Shown here one piece after another: positions 5,442-5,989 of a DNA stretch of 5,989 nucleotides. This DNA comes from Cellvibrionales bacterium UBA2034. Lineage in GTDB: Bacteria; Pseudomonadota; Gammaproteobacteria; Pseudomonadales; UBA7239. The stretch is taken from the NCBI GenBank assembly GCA_002333095.1, contig DDBK01000169.1:21580-27568 (forward strand), in the 5' to 3' direction. The position numbers were made by a program, and so were the translations under genes. Positions within the stretch are counted from its first letter, which is position 1; every line of letters begins with the position of its first letter. The notes beneath the pieces were generated by a model that was not told the origin of the DNA, made no database searches, and was given only the letters and a program-made list of their open reading frames with translations.

Positions 5442-5989
5442 GGGTGAATCTCCTCTGGGGTAGACGTTTTGTCTGCAGGTGAAGGGTGATGATGGAATCG
5501 GGCGCCACGTATCCACAGGCGTAGCGCTTGCCAGTAAATGCCCACGGCCACTTGCAGTGTCATGAACGGGAACTGCCATAACAGGCGCAATAAATGCTTT
5601 CTTGACCATGGTTGGCGAATCAGTGTCAGGGTGGCATCTGTTACTGTCTCTTCACTGTTGCCATCCGGTGAGCAGGCACGGTTTTCAAGATGCAAGTAGA
5701 GTTTTTCATCCGCAGTGTTGAAGCGTGCAACATAATCCATAGTCATCGGATTAAAGGGTGATACATGCATCGATTTGGCAAAACGCACATGCTGTTGTTT
5801 TTTTTCAGGATCACATGGCAATACATAGGCTACCCGCTCACGCCACGGCGTATTGGTGACTTCAGCGATCATGTATTGCAGGGTTACGCCATCTGCCTTG
5901 TAACAATAAAAGCAGCTGATCGGGTTCATGCCAATACCGAAATGTCGTGGATGGCTTAATAAACGGACCGGGCCGGAAGGGTATTTACC
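5438..5989 (-). CDS. DUF1365-family protein (5' end beyond the window)
   Basis: The frame is open to the right edge, giving 183 visible residues. The part before the internal Met at 5929 reads PVRLLSHPRHFGIG and continues into MNPISCFYCY, the DUF1365 pattern 'iRLLthPRyfGy.FNPvsFyyCyd', so the internal Met is not the start. Further family marks are AEVTNTPWRERVAYVL, FAKSMHVSPFNPM, and near the C terminus RQPWSRKHLLRLLWQFPF followed by a hydrophobic TLQVAVGIYWQALRLWIRG and HHHP. DUF1365 proteins are usually about 250-270 residues, so some 70-90 N-terminal residues are missing here. Biochemical activity is unknown; the family sits beside flavin amine-oxidase-like and Cfa-like genes and is thought to act on membrane lipids or fatty acids. 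The stop overlaps the Cfa-like start by four bases, indicating cotranslation. Confidence 0.9.
   Translation of the reverse strand, partial: GKYPSGPVRLLSHPRHFGIGMNPISCFYCYKADGVTLQYMIAEVTNTPWRERVAYVLPCDPEKKQQHVRFAKSMHVSPFNPMTMDYVARFNTADEKLYLHLENRACSPDGNSEETVTDATLTLIRQPWSRKHLLRLLWQFPFMTLQVAVGIYWQALRLWIRGARFHHHPSPADKTSTPEEIHP
5449..5456 (-). promoter_or_regulatory. Ribosome binding site of the Cfa-like gene
   Basis: AGAGGAGA on the minus strand lies seven bases upstream of the ATG at 5441, inside the 3' end of the DUF1365 coding sequence. It fixes the start at 5441 against in-frame upstream start codons (open to 5609) that would give an N-terminal extension overlapping DUF1365 more deeply and unlike the family. 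Confidence 0.75.

Noticed and set aside
5442..5609. N-terminal extension of the Cfa-like protein by 56 residues
   Set aside because: It would overlap DUF1365 by 172 bases, is not Cfa-like in composition, and the start at 5441 has a strong AGAGGAGA site and a classic ATGA overlap.

Overview
The window looks like a chromosomal segment of a gammaproteobacterium of moderate GC content. The pyrC-rnt pair in this order is familiar from Pseudomonas-like and Cellvibrio-like genomes, but assigning a lineage is inference from gene content only. All complete genes lie on the minus strand, so the biological order runs from high to low coordinates. A short plus-strand coding tail is visible at the left edge.

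Positions 5989 to 1879 (minus strand) hold a tightly packed six-gene run. It begins with a DUF1365 protein whose 5' end is cut by the window edge. It continues with a cyclopropane-fatty-acyl-phospholipid synthase (Cfa)-family methyltransferase, a DUF2878 multipass membrane protein, an unrecognised exported protein, a pyridoxamine-5'-phosphate-oxidase-like (PNPOx-like) flavin split-barrel protein, and a DUF3833 lipoprotein. Neighbours overlap by 4-8 bases or are separated by 10, which strongly suggests one transcript with translational coupling. DUF1365, Cfa, DUF2878 and DUF3833 recur together in proteobacterial lipid-modification clusters, often next to a flavin amine-oxidase-like gene and an ECF sigma/ChrR pair (singlet-oxygen response). 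Those partners, if present, would lie beyond position 5989. The products span cytoplasm, inner membrane, periplasm and probably outer membrane, as expected for a pathway that modifies membrane acyl chains and perhaps handles the product in the envelope.

Two points stand out. The Cfa-like enzyme keeps the S-adenosylmethionine (SAM) fold but has Ser and Gln where E. coli Cfa has the active-site Cys and His that help hold bicarbonate, so its reaction may not be ordinary cyclopropanation. The exported protein and the PNPOx-like protein sit between the DUF2878 and DUF3833 genes and are not members I recognise as standard in the cluster.

Positions 1790 to 1878 are an 89-base gap containing imperfect inverted repeats. 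Positions 1789 to 63 hold the housekeeping genes pyrC (dihydroorotase) and rnt (RNase T), separated by 20 bases. The rnt 3' end overlaps the end of a convergent plus-strand reading frame that resembles the C terminus of a glutathione S-transferase-like protein. No tRNA, rRNA, CRISPR array, insertion sequence or phage gene was seen.
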